From an uncultured Oscillospiraceae bacterium (lineage in GTDB: Bacteria; Bacillota; Clostridia; Oscillospirales; Acutalibacteraceae), in the NCBI GenBank assembly GCA_910587835.1, contig CAJUNQ010000021.1:1-15902 (forward strand): a stretch of DNA of 15,902 nt, read 5' to 3'. Of the stretch, positions 6,344-13,009 are shown piece by piece (the first letter of the stretch is position 1; every line of letters begins with the position of its first letter). The translations under genes were made by a program, and so were the position numbers. Below the pieces are notes generated by a model. That model saw only the letters and a program-made list of their open reading frames with translations, did not search any database and was not told the origin of the DNA.

Positions 6344-6774
6344 GTGTTTTCCCCAGAGAAAGCCGAAGGGGCCGACACAGCTTCTACTGAGAACAAGCCG
6401 GGCGGGGGGAAGCTGAGGCGGCTTGTTTTCTTCGGTGAAAATTTTATGGGGTGGACAGGAGGGCTCTGTGCTGGCAGAGCGCGCCGGAATCACAGAACGC
6501 TGGGGGCAGGGTGTTCATTTTCTTTGAAAATGAACACAGGCGCGGCCTTGGGCCGCTTGTCTGACGACGGTTTGGCCTCCGGCGGCCGAGTTCGCGAAGC
6601 GAACTCGTAGGCTCTGCCCTGGACCCGCCAGGCGCCTGACGCACCTGGACCGCGTATTCGCGCTTTTTACTTTCTGCTGTCAGACAGCTTGCGGCCCGCG
6701 TCAAGGGGTTTGCGTTCAGAGAAAATGAACACCCCAGCCCCCTAACGCGGCCCCTCTTTGCCCCCATCAAACGC
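6344..6774. other. 431-bp gene-free spacer rich in perfect inverted repeats
   Basis: No supportable reading frame. It contains, in order: a 9-bp inverted repeat 6392-6400/6419-6427 followed by TTTTC (terminator-like on the plus strand); a 12-bp perfect hairpin 6511-6522/6526-6537 with a TTT loop; a 6-bp hairpin 6542-6547/6551-6556; and a 9-bp perfect hairpin 6587-6595/6599-6607 with a GAA loop. A partial copy of the 12-bp hairpin arm (GAAAATGAACACC) recurs near 6721-6733. It could be a dispersed repeat element, a remnant, or a region encoding RNA. Confidence 0.55.
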
Positions 6775-6804
6775 AAAAAGACGGCTCCCCAAAGGAAACC
6801 GTCT
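6775..6804 (-). terminator. Intrinsic terminator of the 5S rRNA gene
   Basis: On the minus strand AGACGG (6804-6799) pairs with CCGTCT (6784-6779), with further internal pairing of TTCC and GGGA, and the stem is followed by TTTTT. It begins about six bases after the 5S 3' end. Confidence 0.85.
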
Positions 6805-6809
6805 GCTGT

Positions 6810-6926
<117 letters not shown>

Positions 6927-6957
6927 TGTTTTTGCTCAGTCTCTCGACTGCTTGTAT

Positions 6958-6986
6958 ATCATACCACAGCCCGCCGGAAATTGCAA
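6958..6986 (-). promoter_or_regulatory. Promoter of the solitary 5S rRNA gene
   Basis: On the minus strand TTGCAA (6986-6981), a 17-bp spacer ending in TGTGG, and TATGAT (6963-6958). Predicted start is near 6951, about 25 nt before the mature 5S. Confidence 0.85.
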
Positions 6987-7085
6987 GCCCTTTTTCTCAT
7001 TTTCAGAAAACAATCTCCAATTTCACAATATATAGCGGTTTATTCCAACCCGTCCCCGTATATATCGCCTCGCCCCCAGGACCAC

Positions 7086-7856
7086 TCACCCGGCAACCGC
7101 CCCCAACAGCTCCTCAACGTACCACTTTGTCAGCGACAGCAGCTCTCTGCCGTAGTAGCCGGGGAAAATCACCGGGTCGGTCCAGGCGGGCAGGCCCTCG
7201 GCCTCAAACCCCGCCCAACGGGCCAGCCGCACCGCCCGGTACATGTGAAAGCCCTGGGTCACCACCACCACGGGCCCAAAGCCCTGCTCGTCCGCAATCT
7301 TTTTGGCATAGGCCAGGTTCTGCCGGGTGTTCCGAGAGCGGTCCTCCATAAAAATCCGCTCCGGCTCAATGCCCATGCCCACCAGGGCGTTCCGGGCGGT
7401 GAGGGCCTCGGGGCAGGGCTCGTTGCCCCCCTGTCCGCCGGTGACAATGCACCGGGCCTCCGGGTTCTCCTGCAAATACGCCGCCGCCCGCTCCACCCGG
7501 CCGGTGAGGCTCTGCCCCATGCGCTCCGGGCCGTATACCTGGGCCCCCAGCACCACCACGTCCCGGCCGGGGGGCGGGGGCGCGGCCTGATACAGCACAA
7601 TCAGCCCGGTCAGGTACAGGGCCCACACCAGCCCCAGCCCATACAGGCCAGCCGCCACCCGGGCCAACACCCGGCGCGCTCCGCCCTGGGCCGCGGCCTT
7701 TGGGTAGAGCAGCGCCAGGGCCAGCCCAAGGCCGCACACCAGCACCCCAAACACCGAGCCCTCCCCAAAGCCCCCGTGAAGGGCGGGCAGGCAGAACCAC
7801 AGGGCCCCCGCCGCGCAGAGGCCGGCAAATGTCCATTTTGCAAGCTTTTTTAACAT
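7086..7856 (-). CDS. YdcF/SanA family membrane protein (DUF218)
   Basis: A 256-residue protein with three hydrophobic segments at the N-terminus (about 8-26, 34-52 and 66-90) followed by a DUF218 domain. Domain signs are DVVVLGAQV (99-107), GRVERAAAYL, CIVTGGQG (136-143), EDRSRNTRQNLAYAK (171-185) and VVVVTQGFHMYRA. The family includes E. coli SanA, ElyC and YdcF and is linked to the cell envelope; a biochemical role is not established for most members, and none can be assigned here. The domain would face outward or inward depending on topology, which I cannot settle. Start at 7856 has AAAGGA six bases upstream; the GTG at 7877 lies upstream of that site and is unlikely. It has its own promoter and stands alone between divergent and unrelated units. 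Confidence 0.9.
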   Translation of the reverse strand: MLKKLAKWTFAGLCAAGALWFCLPALHGGFGEGSVFGVLVCGLGLALALLYPKAAAQGGARRVLARVAAGLYGLGLVWALYLTGLIVLYQAAPPPPGRDVVVLGAQVYGPERMGQSLTGRVERAAAYLQENPEARCIVTGGQGGNEPCPEALTARNALVGMGIEPERIFMEDRSRNTRQNLAYAKKIADEQGFGPVVVVTQGFHMYRAVRLARWAGFEAEGLPAWTDPVIFPGYYGRELLSLTKWYVEELLGAVAG

Positions 7857-7888
7857 CCCAAGTCCTTTCCTTTCCACAGACTTTTTCT

Positions 7889-7917
7889 ATTATACACCAT
7901 TGCGGGCCCCGGGTAAA
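7889..7917 (-). promoter_or_regulatory. Promoter of the DUF218 gene
   Basis: On the minus strand TTTACC (7917-7912), 17-bp spacer, and a perfect TATAAT (7894-7889). The -35 is weak. The leader to the ATG at 7856 would be about 26 nt. Confidence 0.65.
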
Positions 7918-8322
7918 CCCTATTTGCCCGGGTAAAACCATTTTGTGACAAAAAGCCCCGCCCAGGCGGTCCAAAGGGGGCAGACCGCGCCCGCCTCGCT
8001 CCCTCATACCTACTGAAACCCACAGCCCGCGCCAGCTGTTACGCGTACAAGCTACCCGCTTTGCCAGTCAAAAACAGGCGGAGTTGGACCGAAAAGCGGG
8101 CTGTCTGGGCCTGTTTTCCCCCATTTTCAGCACCTTTTTGTACATAAACGCCCATAATTATTTTTGTGGGACAGGCGCGCCCCCCACACCTGGGGAGTAC
8201 CCAAAACAACAGCGTTCACCAAAGCTCCCTCCCCCTTTTCAACGGCGGCAGCGTTTCCAGGCTCCCAGCAGGGAGGCGTTCCATTGCCGGCTCTTTCTTG
8301 GGACGCCTCCTGCCCCCAGGTC
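7918..8322. other. Divergent intergenic region without a gene
   Basis: About 405 bp between two divergent promoters. Inverted repeats are present at 7966-7971/7983-7988 (6 bp), at about 8055-8063/8092-8100 (8 bp, CCCGCTTT/AAAGCGGG) and at 8272-8282/8300-8310 (11 bp). The string TTTGCCAGTCAAAA near 8061-8074 also occurs, inverted, in the pyrC-pyrF spacer. No RNA family is recognised. Confidence 0.5.
8272..8310. repeat. 11-bp inverted repeat upstream of the plus-strand operon promoter
   Basis: GGAGGCGTTCC (8272-8282) and GGGACGCCTCC (8300-8310) pair over 11 positions with one G-T, separated by 17 bases. It ends 12 bp before the -35 box. There is no U-run, so it is more likely an operator-like site or structural element than a terminator. 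Confidence 0.7.
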
Positions 8323-8351
8323 TTGCATTCCCTGGGCCAGTAGGGTATAAT
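8323..8351 (+). promoter_or_regulatory. Promoter of the COG2426-flavoprotein operon
   Basis: TTGCAT (8323-8328), 17-bp spacer, perfect TATAAT (8346-8351). Predicted start is near 8358, leaving a leader of about 22 nt containing AAAAGGA. Confidence 0.88.
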
Positions 8352-8379
8352 AGGGTAAAAACCCAAAAGGATGTCTAAC

Positions 8380-8874
8380 ATGGAACACATTGTCGAATCC
8401 CTTGTCCGCCTTTTCAGCCAGACCATTCCCGCCGAGCTCACGGTCTTCCTCCTCTCCCTCATGCCGGTCATCGAGCTGCGGGGGGGCATTCTCGCGGCCA
8501 AGCTGCTGGACCTGCAAATGCTCCCCGCCTTCCTCATCTGCCTGGTGGGCACCCTGCTGCCCACCCCCTTTATTCTCCTGTTCATCAACAAAATTTTTGA
8601 CTGGATGCGCAACACCCGCTTTGTCAAGCTGGTGGACCGGATGGAGGCCAAGGGCCGCAGCAAATTCGACAAAATCAACAAGTACAAGACCATCGGCCTG
8701 CTGATATTTGTGGCAATCCCCCTGCCCGGCACCGGGGCCTGGACCGGCTCGCTGGCAGCGGCCTTGATGAAGATGGACTTTAAATCCGCCATGCTCTCGG
8801 TGGCCCTGGGCACGCTGACCGCGGACGTGATCATGTGCATTGTCTCCTACGGCCTGCTGGGGCTGGTGCTGTAA
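8380..8874 (+). CDS. Small multi-drug export family membrane protein (COG2426)
   Basis: A 164-residue integral membrane protein with hydrophobic stretches around 18-38, 47-72, 104-116 and 138-163. The family-specific segments MPVIELRGGI (28-37) and VAIPLPGTGAWTGSL (111-125) are both present; these re-entrant-like motifs resemble those of DedA-type proteins. The family name is historical and its substrate is unknown. Start at 8380 is placed eight bases after AAAGGA; the ATG at 8371 would overlap that site. Its TAA overlaps the next gene's ATG (TAATG), so the flavoprotein downstream is co-translated. Confidence 0.9.
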   Translation: MEHIVESLVRLFSQTIPAELTVFLLSLMPVIELRGGILAAKLLDLQMLPAFLICLVGTLLPTPFILLFINKIFDWMRNTRFVKLVDRMEAKGRSKFDKINKYKTIGLLIFVAIPLPGTGAWTGSLAAALMKMDFKSAMLSVALGTLTADVIMCIVSYGLLGLVL

Positions 8875-10100
8875 TGGGGGAGCTCTTTGACCTGGCGGTG
8901 GCCGGGGCCGGGGCCTCGGGGCTGATGGCGGCCATCACCGCCGCCCAGGCCGGGGCCCGGGCGCTGGTGCTGGAGGCCGGAGAAAAGCCCTGCCGCAAGC
9001 TGCTGGCCACGGGCAACGGCCGCTGCAACCTTACCAACGAGAACATCTCCCCTGCCCATTACCACGGCGACAGAGGGGAGCTGGCCGGTTTTTTGGCGGA
9101 CTGGCCCGGCTCCCGGGTGCGGTCTTTGTTTGACAGCCTGGGCCTGCTCACCCGGGCGGACCCGGAGGGCCGGGTATACCCCTACAGTCTTCAGGCTGCG
9201 GCCGTGGCGGGGGTCCTCCGGTCCGCCTGCGCTCAGGCCGGGGTAACCATCCGCTGCGGCTTTCCCGTGGCCGGGGCGGCGAAGAGCGGGGGGGTTTTCC
9301 GCCTCAGCGGCCCTGGGGGACAGGCTCGGGCCAGGGCCTGCGTGCTGGCCTGCGGCGGCGCGGCCTCTCCCCAGCTGTCCGGGGGCTCGGGCTATGACCT
9401 GGCCCGGCAGCTGGGCCACAGGGTCACCCCCCTTGCCCCGGCCCTGGTGGGACTGAGGGCTCCGGCCAAGCTCACCCGCCCCCTGAAGGGGATGCGCTGC
9501 AAGGCCCGGGCCTCCCTGTTTGCCGGGGAACGCCCCCTCTACACGGAAAACGGCGAGGTCATCTTTGGGGACGGCTCCGTGTCCGGCATCTGCGTCATGA
9601 ACGCCTCCGCCCGGCTGACCGGCCCCGGCCCCTTCCGCCTGACCCTGGACCTGGCCCCGGACCTGCCCACCTCCCGGCTCAAGGAGCACCTGAAGGCCCA
9701 GCGCCGTCTCTACCCCCAGGCCCCGGCCGGGGAGCTGTTCGCCGGGGCGCTGAACCTGCGGGTGGGCCAGGAGCTGGCAAAGAGCCTGGGCCTCACCAAA
9801 GCCCGAACCCTGGGCAGCCTGGCCCCCCGGGAGCTGGACCGGGCCGCGGAGGCTGTCAAGGCTTTTCCCTTGCCGGTGTCCGGCCCCTTGGGCTGGGAGC
9901 ACGCCCAGTGCACCGCCGGAGGGGTGCCCCTGTGCCAGGTGGACGGGGGGACGATGGAGTCCAGGAAAGTGCCGGGGCTTTACATCACCGGCGAGCTGCT
10001 GAACGTCCACGGCGACTGCGGCGGCTACAACCTGCACCTGGCCTGGTCCACCGGAGCTGCGGCAGGAACCTCCGCCGCAAAAAGCCTGGGCAAGCGCTGA
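8874..10100 (+). CDS. NAD(P)/FAD-dependent oxidoreductase, BaiN/HI0933 family
   Basis: A 408-residue flavoprotein. The dinucleotide-binding GAGASGLMAA lies at 11-20, the family signature KLLATGNGRCNLTN at 42-55, ACGGAASPQLSGGSGYDLA in the middle, and the closing FAD motif TGELLNVHGDCGGYNLHLAW near 371-390. The family includes BaiN, implicated in bile acid dehydroxylation in Clostridium scindens, but most members have no proven substrate and none is assigned here. Start at 8874 overlaps the upstream stop. The gene ends at a TGA immediately followed by GAGGAG, which is the ribosome site of the first unit of the tandem array. A second, unrelated-fold-class flavoprotein gene follows the array. 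Confidence 0.92.
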   Translation: MGELFDLAVAGAGASGLMAAITAAQAGARALVLEAGEKPCRKLLATGNGRCNLTNENISPAHYHGDRGELAGFLADWPGSRVRSLFDSLGLLTRADPEGRVYPYSLQAAAVAGVLRSACAQAGVTIRCGFPVAGAAKSGGVFRLSGPGGQARARACVLACGGAASPQLSGGSGYDLARQLGHRVTPLAPALVGLRAPAKLTRPLKGMRCKARASLFAGERPLYTENGEVIFGDGSVSGICVMNASARLTGPGPFRLTLDLAPDLPTSRLKEHLKAQRRLYPQAPAGELFAGALNLRVGQELAKSLGLTKARTLGSLAPRELDRAAEAVKAFPLPVSGPLGWEHAQCTAGGVPLCQVDGGTMESRKVPGLYITGELLNVHGDCGGYNLHLAWSTGAAAGTSAAKSLGKR

Positions 10101-10115
10101 GAGGAGAACCCTGTC

Positions 10116-10262
10116 ATGCTGACATTTCGCGGGCTCTCTCTGACTGGCTGTCTCCCGCAAAGAGAGCGTTGCCCGGCGGCGGCAGGCCCCAGTCAACCGC
10201 CCGGGAGACGGGGCGGGCCGCTCTGTCCCACGAATACGGAGAGGAGGCCCCTGTCATGCTGA
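10116..10262 (+). CDS. Repeat-unit small ORF 1 (48 aa), doubtful
   Basis: Opens with MLTFRGLSLTGCLPQ and has Cys at 12, 19, 37 and 48, a Gly/Arg/Pro-rich centre, no membrane segment and no known domain. The ribosome site GAGGAG overlaps the end of the BaiN-type gene. Its TGA overlaps the ATG of unit 2. Translation is plausible; function unknown. Confidence 0.25.
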   Translation: MLTFRGLSLTGCLPQRERCPAAAGPSQPPGRRGGPLCPTNTERRPLSC

Positions 10263-10405
10263 CATTTTGCGGGCTCCCTCTGACTGGGTGCCTCCCACAA
10301 AGAGAGCGTTGCCCGACGGCGGCAGGCCCCAGTCAAACCCCCGGAAGACGGGGCGGCGGGCCGCTCTGTCCCACGAATGCGGAGAGGAGGCCCCTGTCAT
10401 GCTGA
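10256..10405 (+). CDS. Repeat-unit small ORF 2 (49 aa), doubtful
   Basis: Opens MLTFCGLPLTGCLPQ; one extra Gly codon compared with unit 1. Perfect AGGAGG eight bases before the ATG. The four Cys of unit 1 are kept and one more appears at residue 5. Confidence 0.25.
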   Translation: MLTFCGLPLTGCLPQRERCPTAAGPSQTPGRRGGGPLCPTNAERRPLSC

Positions 10406-10545
10406 CATTTCACGGGCTCTCTCTGACTGGGTGCCTCCCACAAAGAGTGCTTTGCCCGGCGGCGGGCCCCAGTCAACCGCCCGGAAGACGGGGCGGCGGG
10501 CCGCTCTGTCCCAAGAATACGGAGAGGAGGCCCCTGTCATGCTGA
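10399..10545 (+). CDS. Repeat-unit small ORF 3 (48 aa), doubtful
   Basis: Opens MLTFHGLSLTGCLPQ and differs most in the middle (QRVLCPAAG instead of QRERCPAAAG). It lacks one Ala codon but has the extra Gly, so the frame is kept. AGGAGG is intact. Confidence 0.25.
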   Translation: MLTFHGLSLTGCLPQRVLCPAAGPSQPPGRRGGGPLCPKNTERRPLSC

Positions 10546-10688
10546 CATTTCGCGGGCTCTCTCTGACTGGGTGTCTCCCACAAGGAGAGCGTTGCCCCGC
10601 GGCGGCAGGCTACAGTCAAACACACAGGAGACGGGGCGGCGGGCCGCTCTGTCCCACGAATACGGAGAGGAGGCCCCTGTCATGCTGA
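10539..10688 (+). CDS. Repeat-unit small ORF 4 (49 aa), doubtful
   Basis: Opens MLTFRGLSLTGCLPQ; the centre reads GYSQTHRRRGG instead of GPSQPPGRRGG, the most divergent middle of the five. Ribosome site and stop/start overlap are kept. Confidence 0.25.
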   Translation: MLTFRGLSLTGCLPQGERCPAAAGYSQTHRRRGGGPLCPTNTERRPLSC

Positions 10689-10828
10689 CATTTTGCGGGC
10701 TCCCTCTGACTGGCTGTCTCCCGCAAAGAGAGCGTTGCCCGACGGCGGCAGGCCCCAGTCAAACGCCCGGGAGACGGGGCGGGCCGCTCTGTCCCACAAA
10801 TGCTGAGAGGAGGCTTTTGTCATGCTAA
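10682..10828 (+). CDS. Repeat-unit small ORF 5 (48 aa), doubtful
   Basis: Opens MLTFCGLPLTGCLPQ and ends ERRLLSC. Its TAA overlaps the ATG of the COG2509-type gene (ATGCTAA at 10822-10828), so if translated it would couple to that gene. Confidence 0.28.
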   Translation: MLTFCGLPLTGCLPQRERCPTAAGPSQTPGRRGGPLCPTNAERRLLSC

Positions 10829-12423
10829 AAATCAGCGGGCTGCGCCTGCCTTTGGGGTTCACCCAGGAGGACCTGCGGCGGGCGGCGGCGAAAAAGCTGC
10901 GGGTGCCCCCCCAGGCCCTTCAGGACCTGCGGCTGGCGAAGAAGTCGGTGGACGCCAGAAAGAAGGGGGACGTGCACTTTGTGTGCGCGGCGCTGGCCTC
11001 TGTCAGCGGAGAGAGCCGCCTGCTGGCCCGGCTGCGGGACAGCTCTGTGCAGCCGGAAAAGCCCTACCGCTACCAGCCCCCTCAGGCTCCGCCCCCGGAG
11101 CTGCCCCCGGTGGTGGTGGGCTTTGGGCCGGCGGGCATGTTCGCGGGGCTGATTCTGGCCCAGTGCGGCCAACGCCCTATTATAATAGAAAGAGGACTGC
11201 CTGTGGAGCAGCGTCAGGCCGCGGTGCAGGCCTTTTGGGCCGGGGGGCGGCTGGACCCGGAGTGTAATGTGCAGTTCGGCGAGGGCGGGGCCGGGGCCTT
11301 CTCCGACGGCAAGCTCACCACCGGCACGGCTGACGGCCGCATCCGCAAGGTGCTGGAGGAGCTGGCCGCTGCGGGCGCGCCCCCGGAGATCCTCACCGAC
11401 GCCAAGCCCCACATTGGCACCGACCGGCTCCCTGGGGTGGTGCGGGCCATTCGGGAGCAAATTCTGGCTCTGGGCGGGCAGGTCCGCTTTTCCACCCGTC
11501 TCACCGGGCTGCGCTCCGCAGGCGGGGCGGTGACCGGGGCGGAGGCTGCGGGCCCCGGCGGGCGGGAGGTCATCCCCTGCCGCCGGGTGGTTCTGGCCGT
11601 GGGCCACAGCGCCCGGGATGTGTTCTCTCTGCTGGACAGCCTGGGCCTGCCCCTGGAAGCCAAGTCCTTTTCTGTGGGCGTGCGCATCGAGCACCCGGCG
11701 GAGCTCATCGACCGGGCCCAGTACGGAGACTTCGCCGGACACCCGGCCCTGGGGGCTGCCGACTACAAGCTGAACTGCCGCCTGCCCAGCGGGCGGGGGG
11801 TGTACACCTTTTGCATGTGCCCGGGGGGCACGGTCACCGGCGCGGCCTCTGAGCCTGGGGGCGTGGTCACCAACGGCATGAGCCCCTGGGCCCGGGACGG
11901 GGCAAACAGCAACGCAGCTCTGCTGGTGGGCGTCGCGCCCCAGGACTTTGGCGGCGGCCCCCCCAGGGGCGGACCCCTGGGAGGCATTGCCTTTCAGCGG
12001 GAGATCGAGGCGGCGGCGTTCCGGCTGGGGGGCGGGGGCTTTCTGGCTCCGGCCCAGCGGGTGGCCGACTTTTTGGAGAACCGCCCCACCCGGGGCTTTC
12101 CCGGAACAAAGCCCAGCTACCAGCCCGGGGTGGCCCCGGGGGAGATCGCCCCCTGCCTGCCCGGCTTTGTGGCAGACGCCCTGCGCCAGGCCCTGCCCCT
12201 GCTGGGCCGGCAGCTGAAGGGCTTTGACGCCGGCGATGGGGTGCTCACCGCGCCGGAGACCCGAAGCTCCTCCCCGGTGCGGGTGCTGCGGGACGAGACA
12301 TTTCAGTCTCCCACCCTGAGGGGCCTCTACCCCTGCGGCGAGGGCGCGGGCTATGCCGGGGGCATTGTCTCAGCCGCAGTAGACGGCGTTCGGGTGGCGG
12401 AGGCTGTTGTGAGCGGACAATAA
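10822..12423 (+). CDS. FAD-dependent dehydrogenase, COG2509-type
   Basis: A 533-residue flavoprotein of the uncharacterised COG2509 group. An N-terminal domain of about 90 residues (QEDLRRAAAKKLRVPPQ, KKSVDARKKGDVHFV) precedes the dinucleotide-binding VVVGFGPAGMFAGLILA (97-113). Then come the family signature FGEGGAGAFSDGKLTTG (152-168), a middle domain with VVLAVGHSARDVF and YTFCMCPGGTV, and the terminal FAD motif LYPCGEGAGYAGGIVSAAVDG. Substrate and partner are unknown. Start at 10822 has AGGAGG eight bases upstream, and the product begins exactly with the family's conserved MLKISGLRLPL-type strand. The ribosome site and first codons resemble those of the five repeat units that separate it from the other flavoprotein gene. 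Confidence 0.93.
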   Translation: MLKISGLRLPLGFTQEDLRRAAAKKLRVPPQALQDLRLAKKSVDARKKGDVHFVCAALASVSGESRLLARLRDSSVQPEKPYRYQPPQAPPPELPPVVVGFGPAGMFAGLILAQCGQRPIIIERGLPVEQRQAAVQAFWAGGRLDPECNVQFGEGGAGAFSDGKLTTGTADGRIRKVLEELAAAGAPPEILTDAKPHIGTDRLPGVVRAIREQILALGGQVRFSTRLTGLRSAGGAVTGAEAAGPGGREVIPCRRVVLAVGHSARDVFSLLDSLGLPLEAKSFSVGVRIEHPAELIDRAQYGDFAGHPALGAADYKLNCRLPSGRGVYTFCMCPGGTVTGAASEPGGVVTNGMSPWARDGANSNAALLVGVAPQDFGGGPPRGGPLGGIAFQREIEAAAFRLGGGGFLAPAQRVADFLENRPTRGFPGTKPSYQPGVAPGEIAPCLPGFVADALRQALPLLGRQLKGFDAGDGVLTAPETRSSSPVRVLRDETFQSPTLRGLYPCGEGAGYAGGIVSAAVDGVRVAEAVVSGQ

Positions 12424-12428
12424 AAGAA

Positions 12429-12459
12429 GGAGCGGCCACGGGGCTGCTCCTCCTTTTTT
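12429..12459. terminator. Two-way intrinsic terminator between convergent operons
   Basis: A 9-bp stem (12429-12437 with 12442-12450, one G-T) with an ACGG loop, followed on the plus strand by TCC and six T. On the minus strand the same stem follows the Nudix stop and is trailed by TTCTTTTATT. It should end both the plus-strand flavoprotein operon and the minus-strand nfn-Nudix unit. The T-run overlaps the Nudix stop codon. Confidence 0.88.
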
Positions 12460-12955
12460 ATTGGCTGTCCATAAACGCCTTGAGCCGTTCCATCACCGCT
12501 ACCTCCCGCCGAATCCAGGGGTGGGTACCGTCGGCCCGGGCCTGGTTGGCGCGCAGAGCCTGGGCCAGCTCCACCCATACCGGCGTAAAATGCTCCGCCG
12601 CCTCATAGCTGTCCAGGCGCAGAGCCTCCTGCTCCTGCCCCACCTGGCAGAAAAAGTAGTAGGAGTCCATCTCTAAAATGTCGGCGGTCATGCCCTTGCG
12701 GCGTTCGTGGGCCAGGGCCCAGAGCCGGGGCTCGCCCAGCAGCCGGCAGCCGGTCTCCTCCCGCATTTCCCGGGCCAGAGCCCCCTCCCGGGTCTCCCCC
12801 GGCTCCGCCCCGCCCCCGGGAAACTTGTAGTCCCCCCCGTCCGTGTGGATGAGCAGCAGCCGCCCCTCCCGGAACACAATGCCCCGAGCCGCCGTCCGCC
12901 GGTAGACGCTGCCGTCCCGAGGCAGGCCGTCCTGGTTCAGCGCCAATTCAAACAT
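12458..12955 (-). CDS. Nudix hydrolase
   Basis: A 165-residue protein with a clear Nudix box: G-G-A-E-P-G-E, seven residues, then REMREETG, within GGGAEPGETREGALAREM and the following residues. The box begins about residue 62 and supplies the Mg-binding glutamates. The substrate, a nucleoside diphosphate linked to some group, cannot be deduced; the short C-terminal region HFTPVWVELAQAL is common in the family. Start at 12955 has AAGGGGGG upstream. The frame extends to 12997 without a better ribosome site, and the extra part covers the promoter. It lies 54 bp after nfnB on the same strand with no terminator between, so it may be read both from nfn and from its own promoter. Confidence 0.92.
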   Translation of the reverse strand: MFELALNQDGLPRDGSVYRRTAARGIVFREGRLLLIHTDGGDYKFPGGGAEPGETREGALAREMREETGCRLLGEPRLWALAHERRKGMTADILEMDSYYFFCQVGQEQEALRLDSYEAAEHFTPVWVELAQALRANQARADGTHPWIRREVAVMERLKAFMDSQ

Positions 12956-12973
12956 CGATACCCCCCTTGATAT

Positions 12974-12982
12974 AGTATACCA
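12974..12982 (-). promoter_or_regulatory. Extended -10 promoter of the Nudix gene
   Basis: On the minus strand TGG-TATACT (12982-12974), an extended -10. I see no good -35 at 16-18 bp (ATGTTG is the closest). The leader would be only about 12 nt, carrying the ribosome site. Confidence 0.55.
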
Positions 12983-13009
12983 ACCTCGCACAGTCACAAC
13001 ATGCTGGGC

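Larger units (their letters stand above)
10116..10821 (+). repeat. Five-unit tandem array, 140/143-bp period, each unit with ribosome site and short open frame
   Basis: Five direct repeats start (counting from their ATG) at 10116, 10256, 10399, 10539 and 10682; spacings are 140, 143, 140, 143 and 140 to the ATG of the next gene at 10822. Each unit carries AGGAGG (AGGAGA in the first) eight to nine bases before ATGCTGACATTT and an open frame of 48-49 codons ending in TGA/TAA that overlaps the next ATG as ATGCTGA or ATGCTAA. The only length change is a multiple of three. Units 2 and 5 share their first part, while unit 5 matches unit 1 in its later part, so copies have been shuffled. The first ten codons resemble those of the downstream gene. 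Units also hold inverted repeats, such as TGACTGG/CCAGTCA and GTCTCCCG/CGGGAGAC in unit 1, which cross like a pseudoknot. Confidence 0.97.

Noticed and set aside
8847..10196. Minus-strand open frame of 449 codons opposite the BaiN-type gene
   Set aside because: Shadow of the flavoprotein gene with no recognisable motif.
10116..10821. CRISPR array
   Set aside because: Units are 140-143 bp and contiguous, without short repeats separated by unique spacers, and no cas gene is present.
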